A stretch of DNA of 34,650 nucleotides. Source: Alphaproteobacteria bacterium. GTDB lineage: Bacteria; Pseudomonadota; Alphaproteobacteria; Rhizobiales; Xanthobacteraceae. The stretch spans positions 1 through 34,650 of the forward strand of contig VGEP01000046.1 of the NCBI GenBank assembly GCA_016869215.1, given 5' to 3'. Position 1 is the stretch's first letter; every line of letters begins with the position of its first letter. The notes beneath the pieces are model-generated. The model had not been told where the DNA came from. It saw only the letters and a list, made by a program, of their open reading frames with translations, and searched no databases. The position numbers and the translations under genes are program-made. Shown here piece after piece: positions 8,138 to 15,649 of this stretch.

Positions 8138-8165
8138 GCCCCGGATCGACAATCGGGAGACGAGA

Positions 8166-9143
8166 ATGCGCGCTGCGTACTACGACAGGAACGGCCCGGC
8201 CCGCGATGTGCTGAGCGTCGGAGAAATCGACACTCCGAAACCCGGCCCAGGCGAGGTTCGCGTGAAGCTGAAAACGTCAGGCGTGAACCCGTCCGACGTG
8301 AAAGCCCGCGAAGGCCGCACCCGCAAGATCGCTTACCCGCGCGTCGTTCCGCACAGCGACGGCGCGGGCGATATCGACATGGCCGGCGACGGCGTTCCAG
8401 CCTCGCGTGTCGGCGAGCGGGTCTGGGTCTGGAACGCGCAGTGGAAGCGAGCTCTCGGTTCCTGTGCCGAATATGTCGTATTGCCGGCGGCGTTGGCGGC
8501 GCCCCTTCCCGCTGGCGCGAGCTACGAAGCCGGCGCCTGCCTCGGCATCCCTGCGATGACCGCACATCATGCCGTCGAGGTCGCAGGCGCAAGACCCGGC
8601 ATGAACGTGCTGGTCACCGGCGGCGCGGGCGGCGTCGGCCACTACGCCATCCAGTTTGCCAAGGCGCGCGGCGCGACCGTGCTGACCACGGTCAGTTCGG
8701 AGGCCAAGGCCAAGCTCGCCCGCGATGCCGGCGCGGACCACACCATCGACTACAAGCGCGAGAACGTCGCCGAGCGCGCCATGGCGCTGACCGGCAAGGC
8801 CGGCATCGACGCGGTGATCGAGATGGACCTTGCGGCCAACGCCAGGCTCTATCCGGGCCTGCTGCGGCCGCGCGGTCATGTCGTGGTCTACGGCACCGGC
8901 ACGCCGGAAGCAGCAATCCCGGCGCAGCCTATGCTGGTGAATGCACAGACGGTCCGCTTCGTTTATGTCTACGAATTGACCGCAGACGAACGCGCGGCGG
9001 CCGTGAATACGATCAACCGTATGCTTGCGGACAAGAGCCTGATCAACAACGTGGCTCTGACGCTGCCGCTCGACGAGATCGTCGCGGCGCACGAGGCGGT
9101 CGAACAAGGCAAGGCCATGGGCAATGTGGTGGTGACGCTCTAA
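8166..9143 (+). CDS. NADPH:quinone reductase-like zinc-independent alcohol dehydrogenase family protein
   Basis: This 325-residue medium-chain dehydrogenase/reductase of the quinone oxidoreductase (QOR) branch has a GroES-like N-terminal domain (MRAAYYDRNGPARDVL...VNPSDVKAREG) and a Rossmann domain with VLVTGGAGGVGHYAIQFAKA near 157-176. The structural-zinc cysteine cluster of true alcohol dehydrogenases is absent, as expected for NADPH-dependent quinone or enone reductases. HSDGAGDI near 64-71 is the usual substrate-side motif. The ATG at 8166 has GGGAG seven bases upstream; the open frame back to 7356 is a shadow of the SDR gene. It is divergent from the SDR gene and ends at a strong two-way terminator. 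Confidence 0.92.
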   Translation: MRAAYYDRNGPARDVLSVGEIDTPKPGPGEVRVKLKTSGVNPSDVKAREGRTRKIAYPRVVPHSDGAGDIDMAGDGVPASRVGERVWVWNAQWKRALGSCAEYVVLPAALAAPLPAGASYEAGACLGIPAMTAHHAVEVAGARPGMNVLVTGGAGGVGHYAIQFAKARGATVLTTVSSEAKAKLARDAGADHTIDYKRENVAERAMALTGKAGIDAVIEMDLAANARLYPGLLRPRGHVVVYGTGTPEAAIPAQPMLVNAQTVRFVYVYELTADERAAAVNTINRMLADKSLINNVALTLPLDEIVAAHEAVEQGKAMGNVVVTL

Positions 9144-9159
9144 CGACCGCGCAAAGCAA

Positions 9160-9187
9160 AACGCCCGGCGCTTGCGCGCCGGGCGTT
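9160..9187. terminator. Bidirectional terminator between convergent QOR and cold-shock genes
   Basis: A perfect 12-bp stem AACGCCCGGCGC with loop TTGC pairs with GCGCCGGGCGTT. On the plus strand it is followed by CGATTTTC, and on the minus strand by TTTGCTTTGC, so it can serve both convergent genes. Confidence 0.8.
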
Positions 9188-9208
9188 CGATTTTCAGGAT
9201 CGCGGCGA

Positions 9209-9412
9209 TCAGCCGTTGCGGAGGTTGCCCGCCGCCTGCTTGCCGCGCTCGGTCAGGATATCGTAGCTGACCGTCTGGCCCTCCACGAGCGTATCCATGC
9301 CGGCGCTCTGCACGGCGCTGATGTGAACGAACACATCCTTCGAGCCGTCGTTCGGCTGAATGAAACCGTAACCCTTCTGGGTGTTGAAGAACTTCACTTT
9401 ACCAGTGGCCAT
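9209..9412 (-). CDS. Cold-shock domain protein (CspA family)
   Basis: This 67-residue single-domain cold-shock protein is an RNA chaperone that binds single-stranded nucleic acid and prevents mRNA secondary structure. It has the RNP1 motif KGYGFI at 13-18 and RNP2 VFVHI at 27-31, and the standard length. The start MATGKVKFFN at 9412 follows an AAAGGAGG-type site. An upstream promoter at 9566-9594 predicts an unusually long leader of about 147 bases, as is common for cold-shock mRNAs, whose leaders fold differently in the cold. It is convergent with the quinone reductase gene. Confidence 0.97.
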   Translation of the reverse strand: MATGKVKFFNTQKGYGFIQPNDGSKDVFVHISAVQSAGMDTLVEGQTVSYDILTERGKQAAGNLRNG

Positions 9413-9565
9413 CGTGGCCTCCTTTGCATTTACGCTGTCAGATCCGCCGTGCGCTCATCGCACCGCGGGGCATCCATCCGAGTTTTGGGGGGTGTCTTGA
9501 GATCGCAGCCCAAAATCGGGAGCGTAGAGCAAGGCAGGCCGAAAACCTTAGACGTTGCGGGGCGC

Positions 9566-9594
9566 TATATAGGGACCGCCCCCGGATTCGTCAA
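9566..9594 (-). promoter_or_regulatory. Sigma-70 promoter of the cold-shock gene
   Basis: On the minus strand TTGACG (9594-9589) and TATATA (9571-9566) are separated by exactly 17 bases, close to the alphaproteobacterial housekeeping consensus. This is the best housekeeping promoter I see in the window. Transcription would begin near 9559, about 147 bases ahead of the ATG. Confidence 0.7.
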
Positions 9595-9635
9595 ACCCCG
9601 CATGCGCCGTTTCGTTAACGCCCGGGACCATGGCG

Positions 9636-9660
9636 GGAACCGCTGCGGTTTCCAGACGTT
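9636..9660 (+). promoter_or_regulatory. EcfG-type general stress response promoter
   Basis: GGAAC (9636-9640), 16 bases, then CGTT (9657-9660) is an exact match to the EcfG (PhyR-regulated) sigma factor consensus of Hyphomicrobiales. It ends 33 bases before the ATG of the 27-residue membrane protein, a good distance for a short leader. Confidence 0.7.
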
Positions 9661-9693
9661 ATAGCGCCATCGCAATTGGATGGAGACGCAACC

Positions 9694-9777
9694 ATGAGCC
9701 TCGGCAAAGGCGCTTTGCTTTGGCTGCTCGGCATTCCGCTACCGATCGTCATCCTGCTGATGATCTTCTGGAACTGA
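9694..9777 (+). CDS. Very small (27-residue) single-span membrane protein
   Basis: The frame encodes a 27-residue protein starting MSLGKGALLWLLGIPL and ending in FWN; nearly all of residues 6-26 form one hydrophobic helix with a Pro-x-Pro kink near the middle. A GGAG site lies eight bases before the ATG, and an exact EcfG-type promoter lies 34-58 bases upstream. Both argue that this is a real gene although it is too short for most gene finders. I recall similar tiny proteins in Bradyrhizobium, but no function. It may act on the envelope during stress. Nothing in the sequence names a partner. Confidence 0.7.
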   Translation: MSLGKGALLWLLGIPLPIVILLMIFWN

Positions 9778-9790
9778 CCGCCCTTTTCCG

Positions 9791-9820
9791 GCAGCCCGGC
9801 CGTACCTCCGGCCGGGCTGC
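9791..9820. terminator. Strong hairpin without a U-tract after the small membrane gene
   Basis: A perfect 12-bp GC-rich stem GCAGCCCGGCCG/CGGCCGGGCTGC with a six-base loop starts 14 bases after the stop of the small gene. It has no T-run on either side, so it may be a Rho-assisted end or an mRNA-stabilising hairpin rather than a classical terminator. Confidence 0.35.
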
Positions 9821-9939
9821 GGAGACTGCCTTGACGTTTACAGCTGTATCGACCGATCGCGCACCGATCACTTCTTGCACTGCGCCGAAACCCAGCGCGC
9901 CTCGATCTTCTTGTCGGAGGTGGAAGTCTTGCCCATCAT

Positions 9940-10314
9940 CTACAACTCCGTCTTCATCGTGCCGGTGTATTGCGTCGGCGAAACGAAGACGAACGACGCG
10001 GCGATCTTCATCGAGAACTGCTTGGGGTCGCCGCAGTCCATCCGGAACGACAGGCCGGTCGCTGTCTTGCGCACGTCATAGGAACGGCACTGACCTTTCA
10101 TCTCCTTTTCGGGCGAAAGGCCCTTCAGCGGGTCCTTCGCCTCCTCCGGCGTCATGCAACTCGTGTCGGTCTTGGCCGGAACCGGCTTGCCGTCCTCGGT
10201 TCCGGTCTCGGTTTCCTGCCAGGTGCCGGGGCGAAGCTCGACGGCGGCCGCGGGCGAAAGCGAGATCGCAACAACGGCAAACGCGGCGATGACGGCTTGA
10301 AGCCTTCTGGACAT
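9940..10314 (-). CDS. DUF3617 domain protein, shortened by an in-frame amber stop
   Basis: This is a secreted DUF3617-type protein of unknown function: signal peptide at residues 1-24 (RRLQAVIAAFAVVAISLSPA), then VELRPGTWQETETG, a CMTPEEAKDPLKG loop with one cysteine, and QCRSYDV and MDCGDP with further cysteines. The frame is closed by TAG at 9942-9940, but in the same frame the sequence continues MMGKTSTSDKKIEARWVSAQCKK to a TGA at 9868, which is the usual end of this family. The gene is therefore either a recent pseudogene or is read through; the lost part includes the conserved final cysteine. The start at 10314 has a GAGGG-type site just upstream. Confidence 0.8.
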   Translation of the reverse strand: MSRRLQAVIAAFAVVAISLSPAAAVELRPGTWQETETGTEDGKPVPAKTDTSCMTPEEAKDPLKGLSPEKEMKGQCRSYDVRKTATGLSFRMDCGDPKQFSMKIAASFVFVSPTQYTGTMKTEL

Positions 10315-10350
10315 GGCGCACCCTCGTCTGTTCCGGGTCACTCGATTCCC

Positions 10351-10363
10351 GGCTAGTCTAGCC
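10351..10363. promoter_or_regulatory. Short perfect palindrome upstream of DUF3617
   Basis: GGCTAG-T-CTAGCC is a 13-base perfect palindrome in the 113-base divergent gap between the DUF3617 gene and the COG2403 gene, 37 bases before the DUF3617 start. It could be an operator for a dimeric regulator; no regulator gene is adjacent. Confidence 0.25.
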
Positions 10364-10427
10364 ACGCTCGGCGGATGTGGACATGCCGCGATGGCCGGCG
10401 TCGCGCCAAGCGTAGGGCATCGACATC

Positions 10428-11783
10428 ATGGCCGCGGAACCCACCCGTATCGTCATCATGGGCGCCGCGGGCCGCGACTTTCACAATTTCAATGTCGTCT
10501 ATCGCGACGATCCGGCCGCCGAGGTCGTCGCGTTCACCGCAACGCAAATTCCCGGCATCGCCGGCCGCCGTTATCCGCCGGAGCTTGCCGGTCCCCGCTA
10601 TCCCGACGGCATTCCGATCGTCGCGGAGGACGAGCTTGCGGCGCTGATCCGCAGCCGACGCATCGACCGGGTGGTATTCGCCTATTCGGACGTGACGCAT
10701 GAGCATGTCATGCACCGCGCTTCGGTCGCGCTTGCGGCGGGCGCCGACTTCATCCTGCTAGGACCGGACCGCACGATGCTGCGCTCGCGCCTGCCGGTGA
10801 TCGCAGTCTGCGCGGTGCGAACCGGCGTCGGAAAATCGCAAGTGACGCGATACATCGCCCGCCTGCTCAAGGCGCGGGGCTTGCGTGCCGCGGTGGTTCG
10901 GCATCCGATGCCTTACGGCGATCTCACCACGCAAGCGGTGCAGCGCTTCGAGACACCGGCCGATCTCGACCGCGCGCAATGCACGGTCGAGGAGCGCGAG
11001 GAATACGAACCGCACATCGCCATCGGAAACGTCGTATTCGCCGGCGTCGACTACGGCAAGATTCTCCAGCGGATCGAGGCCGAGGCCGACGTCGTCCTGT
11101 GGGACGGCGGCAACAACGATTTTTCGTTCTATCGCCCGGATCTGCACATTGTGCTCGTGGACCCGATGCGCGCCGGTCACGAGATGACGCACCATCCAGG
11201 CGAAGCGGTGCTGCGCATGGCGGACGCGGTTCTCGTCGCCAAGTGCAACTCGGCTGCGCCGGCCGACATCGCCAAGGTTGCCGAAACCGCTAGCCGCCTC
11301 GCACCTGGAGCCGCCGTCGTCCGCGGAGCCTCGAAGGTCACGCTGGACCAACCCGCCAGGGTCAATGGCAAGCGCGTGCTGGTGATCGAGGACGGGCCGA
11401 CCGTCACCCACGGCGGCATGGCACACGGCGCGGGCTTTGTCGCGGCGACGGAGGCGGGCGCGGCCGCGATCGTCGATCCCCGTCCTGCGGCGCGCGGGCG
11501 TATCGCCGAGGTGTTCGCCGCACACCCGCACATCGGTCGGGTGGTGCCCGCCATGGGCTATTCGGAACAGGAGCTCATCGACCTTGCGGCCACCATCGAT
11601 GGCGCGGGCGTAGATGTCGCGGTCGCCGGGACGCCCGCCGACCTTGGCCGGCTGGTCGAGACGAGAACGCCCATCGTGCGTGCGCGTTATGAATTCGAGG
11701 AAATCGAAAGTCCCGGATTGCAGGGCATCGTCATGCAGTTCCTCAAGGCGCGCGCCGTCGCGCCGCGCGGCGAACGGCGATGA
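10428..11783 (+). CDS. COG2403 nucleotide-binding protein, cyclic 2,3-diphosphoglycerate synthetase-like
   Basis: This 451-residue protein resembles the family of the archaeal cyclic 2,3-diphosphoglycerate synthetase (COG2403, often called a predicted GTPase). Residues 7-110 form a Rossmann-like domain (RIVIMGAAGRDFHNFN, then FAYSDVTHEHVM). A P-loop domain follows with RTGVGKS at 131-137 and WDGGNNDFSFYRPD at 225-238, where an aspartate would be expected to help bind magnesium. The length matches the archaeal enzyme (about 460). In methanogens the enzyme makes a phosphoester-anhydride ring with ATP; the bacterial members have no proven reaction that I know of. It overlaps the carbamate kinase gene by four bases (ATGA), so the two are translationally coupled, which points to a shared acyl-phosphate or carbamoyl-phosphate chemistry. 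Confidence 0.82.
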   Translation: MAAEPTRIVIMGAAGRDFHNFNVVYRDDPAAEVVAFTATQIPGIAGRRYPPELAGPRYPDGIPIVAEDELAALIRSRRIDRVVFAYSDVTHEHVMHRASVALAAGADFILLGPDRTMLRSRLPVIAVCAVRTGVGKSQVTRYIARLLKARGLRAAVVRHPMPYGDLTTQAVQRFETPADLDRAQCTVEEREEYEPHIAIGNVVFAGVDYGKILQRIEAEADVVLWDGGNNDFSFYRPDLHIVLVDPMRAGHEMTHHPGEAVLRMADAVLVAKCNSAAPADIAKVAETASRLAPGAAVVRGASKVTLDQPARVNGKRVLVIEDGPTVTHGGMAHGAGFVAATEAGAAAIVDPRPAARGRIAEVFAAHPHIGRVVPAMGYSEQELIDLAATIDGAGVDVAVAGTPADLGRLVETRTPIVRARYEFEEIESPGLQGIVMQFLKARAVAPRGERR

Positions 11784-12709
11784 GACTCGCGATTGCACTC
11801 GGCGGCAACGCGCTGCTGCGCCGCGGCGAGCCGATGACCGCCGAGGCGCAACGCGCCAACGTGCGCCGCGCAGTGAAGGCGCTGACGCCGATCGCGCTCG
11901 AACACGAGGTCGTGGTCACGCACGGCAACGGGCCGCAGATCGGCCTGCTCGCGCTGCAGCAGGTCGCCGGCACGGCCGCCGATCCGTTTCCGCTCGACGT
12001 GCTGGGCGCGCAGACCGAGGGCATGATCGGATATCTGATCGAGCAGGAACTCGACAACGCGCTGCCCGACGACCGGCCGGTCGCTTCCCTCCTGACGCGC
12101 GTGCGCGTCGACCGGGGCGATCCGGCCTTCAAAGACCCGTCCAAGTTTGTCGGGCCGCTCTATGGCAAGAGCGAAGCCGACGCGCTCGCCGCGCGAAATG
12201 CCTGGACCTTCCGCAAGGATGGCGAGCGCTGGCGGCGCGTCGTGCCCTCGCCCCACCCGCTCGAAATCCGCGAGGTGCGTGTGATCGCGATGCTGATGGA
12301 GCGCGGGGTGACCGTGGTCTGCGCCGGCGGCGGCGGCATCCCGGTGGTCGAACAGGCCGACGGCAGCGAGGTCGGGGTCGAATGCGTGATCGACAAGGAC
12401 CACGCCTCGGCACTGCTGGCGCGGCTCCTTGGCGCGCAGGGCCTGATCATGCTGACCGACGTGGCCGCCGTGCAGCTCGGCTTCGGCACCGCGCAGGCCC
12501 GTGCGATCCGCCGCGCTGCGCCGGCGATGCTTAAGGCGCATGCGTTTCCCGCCGGCTCGATGGGACCCAAGGTCGAAGCAGCCTGCGACTTCGCGGAGGC
12601 CACAGGCGGTTTCGCCGCCATCGGCGCGCTGGAGGACGCGGAGGCGATCCTCGACGGCCGCGCCGGAACGCGCATCGAGCGCGGCGTCGGCAACCTGGAA
12701 CTGAGCTAG
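11780..12709 (+). CDS. arcC: Carbamate kinase
   Basis: Carbamate kinase interconverts carbamoyl phosphate plus ADP with carbamate plus ATP, normally the ATP-yielding last step of arginine, citrulline or allantoin/oxamate fermentation. The 309-residue frame is full length, with LAIALGGNALLRRGEPM at the N-terminus, VVTHGNGPQIGLLA near 46-59, VVCAGGGGIPVVE near 180-192, ECVIDKDHASALLA near 200 and FPAGSMGPKVEAA near 257. These are the amino-acid-kinase fold nucleotide and substrate loops. No arginine deiminase or carbamoyltransferase is nearby; the only partner is the COG2403 gene, whose stop overlaps this start. The symbol arcC reflects the protein family rather than proof of an arginine deiminase pathway. 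Confidence 0.93.
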   Translation: MRLAIALGGNALLRRGEPMTAEAQRANVRRAVKALTPIALEHEVVVTHGNGPQIGLLALQQVAGTAADPFPLDVLGAQTEGMIGYLIEQELDNALPDDRPVASLLTRVRVDRGDPAFKDPSKFVGPLYGKSEADALAARNAWTFRKDGERWRRVVPSPHPLEIREVRVIAMLMERGVTVVCAGGGGIPVVEQADGSEVGVECVIDKDHASALLARLLGAQGLIMLTDVAAVQLGFGTAQARAIRRAAPAMLKAHAFPAGSMGPKVEAACDFAEATGGFAAIGALEDAEAILDGRAGTRIERGVGNLELS

Positions 12710-12755
12710 CCGTGCACTCATGCGATTCCGGGGCCGCGTCCGGCGGCCAACCGGC

Positions 12756-12786
12756 TTGACGCGCCCCCAAGACCGGGCACGTTAGG
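12756..12786 (+). promoter_or_regulatory. Candidate promoter upstream of the class II aldolase
   Basis: A good TTGACG box at 12756-12761 is followed 18-19 bases later by CGTTAGG (12780-12786), a weak -10. It would start a short leader of about 20 bases that contains GGAGGAG. Confidence 0.3.
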
Positions 12787-12812
12787 CGCCGCAATGGGAG
12801 GAGCCGGGTTTC

Positions 12813-13517
12813 ATGAGCCACGACGATATCAAGGACGCGATCATTATGGCCGGCAAGGTGCTGGTCGCCGAGGGTCAGGACGACTTCACCCGCGGCCACA
12901 TCTCGATGCGCCTGCCCGACAACCCGTCGCTGTTCTACATGAAGGCGCACTCGATCGGGCTCGACGAGATTTCCCGCGACAACATCCTGACCATCGACCT
13001 GGAAGGCAACGTCGTCGCCGGCACCGCGCGCCGGCACAGCGAAGTCTACATCCACTCGGAAATCTTCAAGGTGCGCGCCGACGTCAAATGCGTGCTGCAC
13101 ACGCACCCGACCTATTCCATCGCGCTGTCGTCGAGCACCCGGCCGATGAAGGCGCTGAGCCAGGGCGGCGCGCTGTTCCATAATGAAGTCGGACTCTACA
13201 CCGACACCATTAACCTGATCCGGAGCCACGCCATGGGCGCGGGCTGCGCCAAGGCGCTGGGCCCGCACAGCGCGCTGCTGCTGAAGAACCACGGCCTCGT
13301 GATCGCCTCGCAGACCATCGAGGAAACCGTGATCCGCGCGCTGATGTTCGAGAATGCGGCCATGATCCAGGCCGTCGCCGAGGCCGCGGGCGACACGTCG
13401 AAGGAATTCCCGGCCGACGACATCGCCAAGCTCAAGCACGACATCAGCCGGCCTGAGCAGTTCAAGATCAACTTCGATTATCTGGCGCGAAGGGTGAAGC
13501 GGCGGGAGAAGGCGTGA
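12813..13517 (+). CDS. Class II aldolase/adducin family protein
   Basis: This 234-residue cytosolic protein has the fold of L-fuculose- and L-ribulose-phosphate aldolases/epimerases. HTH at 96-98 and H160 (in LLKNHGLV) correspond to the three zinc-binding histidines, and TRGHISMRLPD at 26-36 is the usual phosphate/substrate loop. An acidic residue near 83 (HSEIF) fits the catalytic position. The substrate is not evident; many such proteins in Hyphomicrobiales act on small hydroxy-acids or are of unknown role. A GGAGGAG site precedes the ATG. The VOC protein gene follows after 22 bases and is probably co-transcribed. Confidence 0.92.
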   Translation: MSHDDIKDAIIMAGKVLVAEGQDDFTRGHISMRLPDNPSLFYMKAHSIGLDEISRDNILTIDLEGNVVAGTARRHSEVYIHSEIFKVRADVKCVLHTHPTYSIALSSSTRPMKALSQGGALFHNEVGLYTDTINLIRSHAMGAGCAKALGPHSALLLKNHGLVIASQTIEETVIRALMFENAAMIQAVAEAAGDTSKEFPADDIAKLKHDISRPEQFKINFDYLARRVKRREKA

Positions 13518-13539
13518 AGCATCGGCGGGAGGAAACCCC

Positions 13540-13941
13540 ATGATCGAGCCCCGAAGCGTCGTGCATTTCAGCATCGCGGTCAGCGACCTGGAGGCAAGCC
13601 GCAAGTTCTACACCGATGTGCTTGGCCTCAAATACGTTCAGACCTCGGAGAAGCTCGGCCTCGTGTTCCTCAAGGCCGGCGACGACTACGTGCTGCTGGC
13701 GAAAAGCGACACGCCCCTGCAGCGGACCGCCAGGGAGGCCCGACGCGCCCACCACGCCTTCAAGGTCGATGCCGAAAAGTACGAGGCCGCCAAGGCCTTC
13801 CTCGCCACGAAAGGCGTCGAGGTGTTCGAGGAGGAGGACCGCAAGACGGGCGTGTTCATCGGGCGGCAGTTCTATATCCGCGACCCGGACGGCACGGTGA
13901 TCGAGTTCACGGAGTGGGATGGGACGAGCGTGTTGGGTTAG
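13540..13941 (+). CDS. VOC-family (glyoxalase/bleomycin-resistance fold) protein
   Basis: This 133-residue vicinal-oxygen-chelate protein has two beta-alpha-beta-beta-beta halves: VVHFSIAVSDLEASRKFYTDVLGLK at the start and AHHAFKVDAEKYEAAKAFL in the second half, ending FYIRDPDGTVIEFTEW. Histidine 9, a histidine near 67-68 and the glutamate of VIEF are placed like the metal ligands of VOC dioxygenases and lyases. A GGGAGG site precedes the ATG. It probably forms an operon with the class II aldolase gene. The substrate is unknown. It is convergent with mccB, with 13 bases between stops. Confidence 0.92.
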   Translation: MIEPRSVVHFSIAVSDLEASRKFYTDVLGLKYVQTSEKLGLVFLKAGDDYVLLAKSDTPLQRTAREARRAHHAFKVDAEKYEAAKAFLATKGVEVFEEEDRKTGVFIGRQFYIRDPDGTVIEFTEWDGTSVLG

Positions 13942-13954
13942 ACCACTCCGCCCG

Positions 13955-15559
13955 CTACATCCTGAACACGCCCCACCGCGTTTCCCCCACCGGCGCATTC
14001 AGCGCCGCCGAGAACGCCAGCGCCAGCACGCGGCGCGTCTCGGACGGCAGAATAATCCCGTCGTCCCACAGCCGCGCGGTCGCATAGTACGGATTGCCCT
14101 CGGTCTCGTACTGCTCGCGGATCGGCGTCTTGAACGCCTCCTCGGCCTCGCGGCTCCAGGTCTTGCCGTCGGCCTCGATATTGTCGCGCCGGACGGTCGC
14201 AAGCACCGAGGCCGCCTGCTCGCCGCCCATTACCGAGATGCGTGCGTTCGGCCAGGTGAAGAGAAAGCGCGGCGAATACGCGCGGCCGCACATGCCGTAG
14301 TTGCCGGCGCCGAAGCTACCCCCGACGATGATCGTGATCTTCGGCACCTGCGCGCAGGCCACCGCGGTGACGAGCTTCGCGCCATCTTTCGCGATGCCGC
14401 CGGCCTCGTAGTCGCGGCCGACCATGAAGCCCGAGATGTTCTGCAGGAACAGCAGCGGAATACGGCGCTGGCAGCAAAGCTCGATGAAATGCGCGCCTTT
14501 CAGCGCGCTTTCCGAAAACAGGATGCCGTTGTTGGCGAGGATGCCGACCGGAATGCCGTGGATATGCGCGAAACCGGTCACCAAAGTGGTGCCGTAGAGC
14601 GCCTTGAACTCGTCGAACTCCGAGCCGTCCACGATCCGCGCCACAATCTCGCGGGCGTCGTATTGCTTGCGAAGGTCCGAGGGCACGATGCCGTCAAGCT
14701 CGGCCGGGTCGCACACCGGGTCGCGCGACGGCAGCAGCGGGATATCGGCAGGCTTCCTGGTGTTGAGGTTGGCCACGATCCGCCGCGCCAGCTGCAGCGC
14801 ATGGTCGTCGTTCTGCGCCAGATGATCCGCCACACCCGACAGCCGCGTATGCACGTCCGCGCCGCCCAAATCCTCCGCCGACACCACCTCGCCGGTCGCA
14901 GCCTTCACCAGCGGCGGCCCGCCGAGGAAGATCGTGCCCTGCCCCTTCACGATGATAGTCTCGTCCGACATCGCAGGCACATAAGCCCCGCCCGCGGTGC
15001 AGGAACCCATCACCACCGCAATCTGCGGAATGCCGAGCGAAGATAGCGTCGCCTGGTTGTAGAAGATGCGGCCGAAGTGCTCGCGGTCGGGGAACACCTC
15101 GGTCTGGTGCGGCAGGTTGGCGCCGCCTGAGTCGACCAGATAGACGCAGGGCAGCCGGTTCTCGCGCGCGATCTCCTGAGCGCGCAGGTGCTTCTTCACT
15201 GTCATCGGGTAATAGGTGCCGCCCTTGATGGTGGCGTCGTTGCAGACCACCACGCATTCTCGGCCCTCGATCCGGCCGATGCCCGTAATCATGCCGGCCG
15301 CATGAACGTCGCCCTCGTACATGCCGAAGGCGGCAAGCGGCGCGATCTCCAGAAACGGCGAGCCGGGATCGATCAGCCGCAGCATCCTTTCTCGCGGAAG
15401 AAGTTTTCCGCGCGATACATGGCGTTCGCGGGCTCGCGCAGGGCCGCCCTCGGCCGCCGCGGCGCGGCGTTGCTGTAGCTCCTCCGTCAGCGCGCGCAGC
15501 GCGGCGGCGTTGGCGCGGAACTCCTCGGAGCGCGTGTCGATGCTGGACGTGAGCCGCAA
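13955..15559 (-). CDS. mccB: Methylcrotonyl-CoA carboxylase beta (carboxyltransferase) subunit
   Basis: This is the carboxyltransferase subunit of 3-methylcrotonyl-CoA carboxylase, which transfers CO2 from biotin on MccA to 3-methylcrotonyl-CoA. N- and C-terminal crotonase-fold halves carry VDSGGANLP and [20 protein letters not shown], and the C-terminus ends WGVFRM, the typical MccB end; propionyl-CoA carboxylase beta subunits differ there. The longest frame begins at a GTG at 15598, but a TTG at 15559 has AGGGGGA five bases upstream and gives 534 residues beginning [14 protein letters not shown], the usual MccB start. The likely -10 box lies at 15578-15583, between the two starts, which favours TTG. 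mccA is about 10 kb away on the same strand. Confidence 0.95.
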   Translation of the reverse strand: MRLTSSIDTRSEEFRANAAALRALTEELQQRRAAAAEGGPARARERHVSRGKLLPRERMLRLIDPGSPFLEIAPLAAFGMYEGDVHAAGMITGIGRIEGRECVVVCNDATIKGGTYYPMTVKKHLRAQEIARENRLPCVYLVDSGGANLPHQTEVFPDREHFGRIFYNQATLSSLGIPQIAVVMGSCTAGGAYVPAMSDETIIVKGQGTIFLGGPPLVKAATGEVVSAEDLGGADVHTRLSGVADHLAQNDDHALQLARRIVANLNTRKPADIPLLPSRDPVCDPAELDGIVPSDLRKQYDAREIVARIVDGSEFDEFKALYGTTLVTGFAHIHGIPVGILANNGILFSESALKGAHFIELCCQRRIPLLFLQNISGFMVGRDYEAGGIAKDGAKLVTAVACAQVPKITIIVGGSFGAGNYGMCGRAYSPRFLFTWPNARISVMGGEQAASVLATVRRDNIEADGKTWSREAEEAFKTPIREQYETEGNPYYATARLWDDGIILPSETRRVLALAFSAALNAPVGETRWGVFRM

Positions 15560-15577
15560 GCGATTCCCCCTGACGGC

Positions 15578-15607
15578 ACTATACGCGCGCCGCAGCACGG
15601 GGGTGAA
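15578..15607 (-). promoter_or_regulatory. Probable promoter of mccB
   Basis: On the minus strand TTCACC (15607-15602), an 18-base spacer and TATAGT (15583-15578) precede AGGGGGA and the TTG start. The leader would be only about 12-14 bases. It also overlaps the upstream GTG start, which supports the shorter protein. Confidence 0.45.
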
Positions 15608-15649
15608 CGGCTATTCAGCGTGGAACACGAGCGAATTTGCATGTTCCTC

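Noticed and set aside
10758-11798. Long minus-strand open frame opposite the COG2403 gene
   Set aside because: Same reason: a codon-position shadow of the plus-strand gene with basic low-complexity translation.
11780-12709. Carbamate kinase read as part of an arginine deiminase pathway
   Set aside because: No arginine deiminase, ornithine carbamoyltransferase or antiporter lies within the window; the only linked gene is COG2403.
13919-15046. 375-residue plus-strand frame opposite mccB
   Set aside because: It is antisense to mccB, Arg/His-rich, lacks a family and starts inside the VOC gene end.
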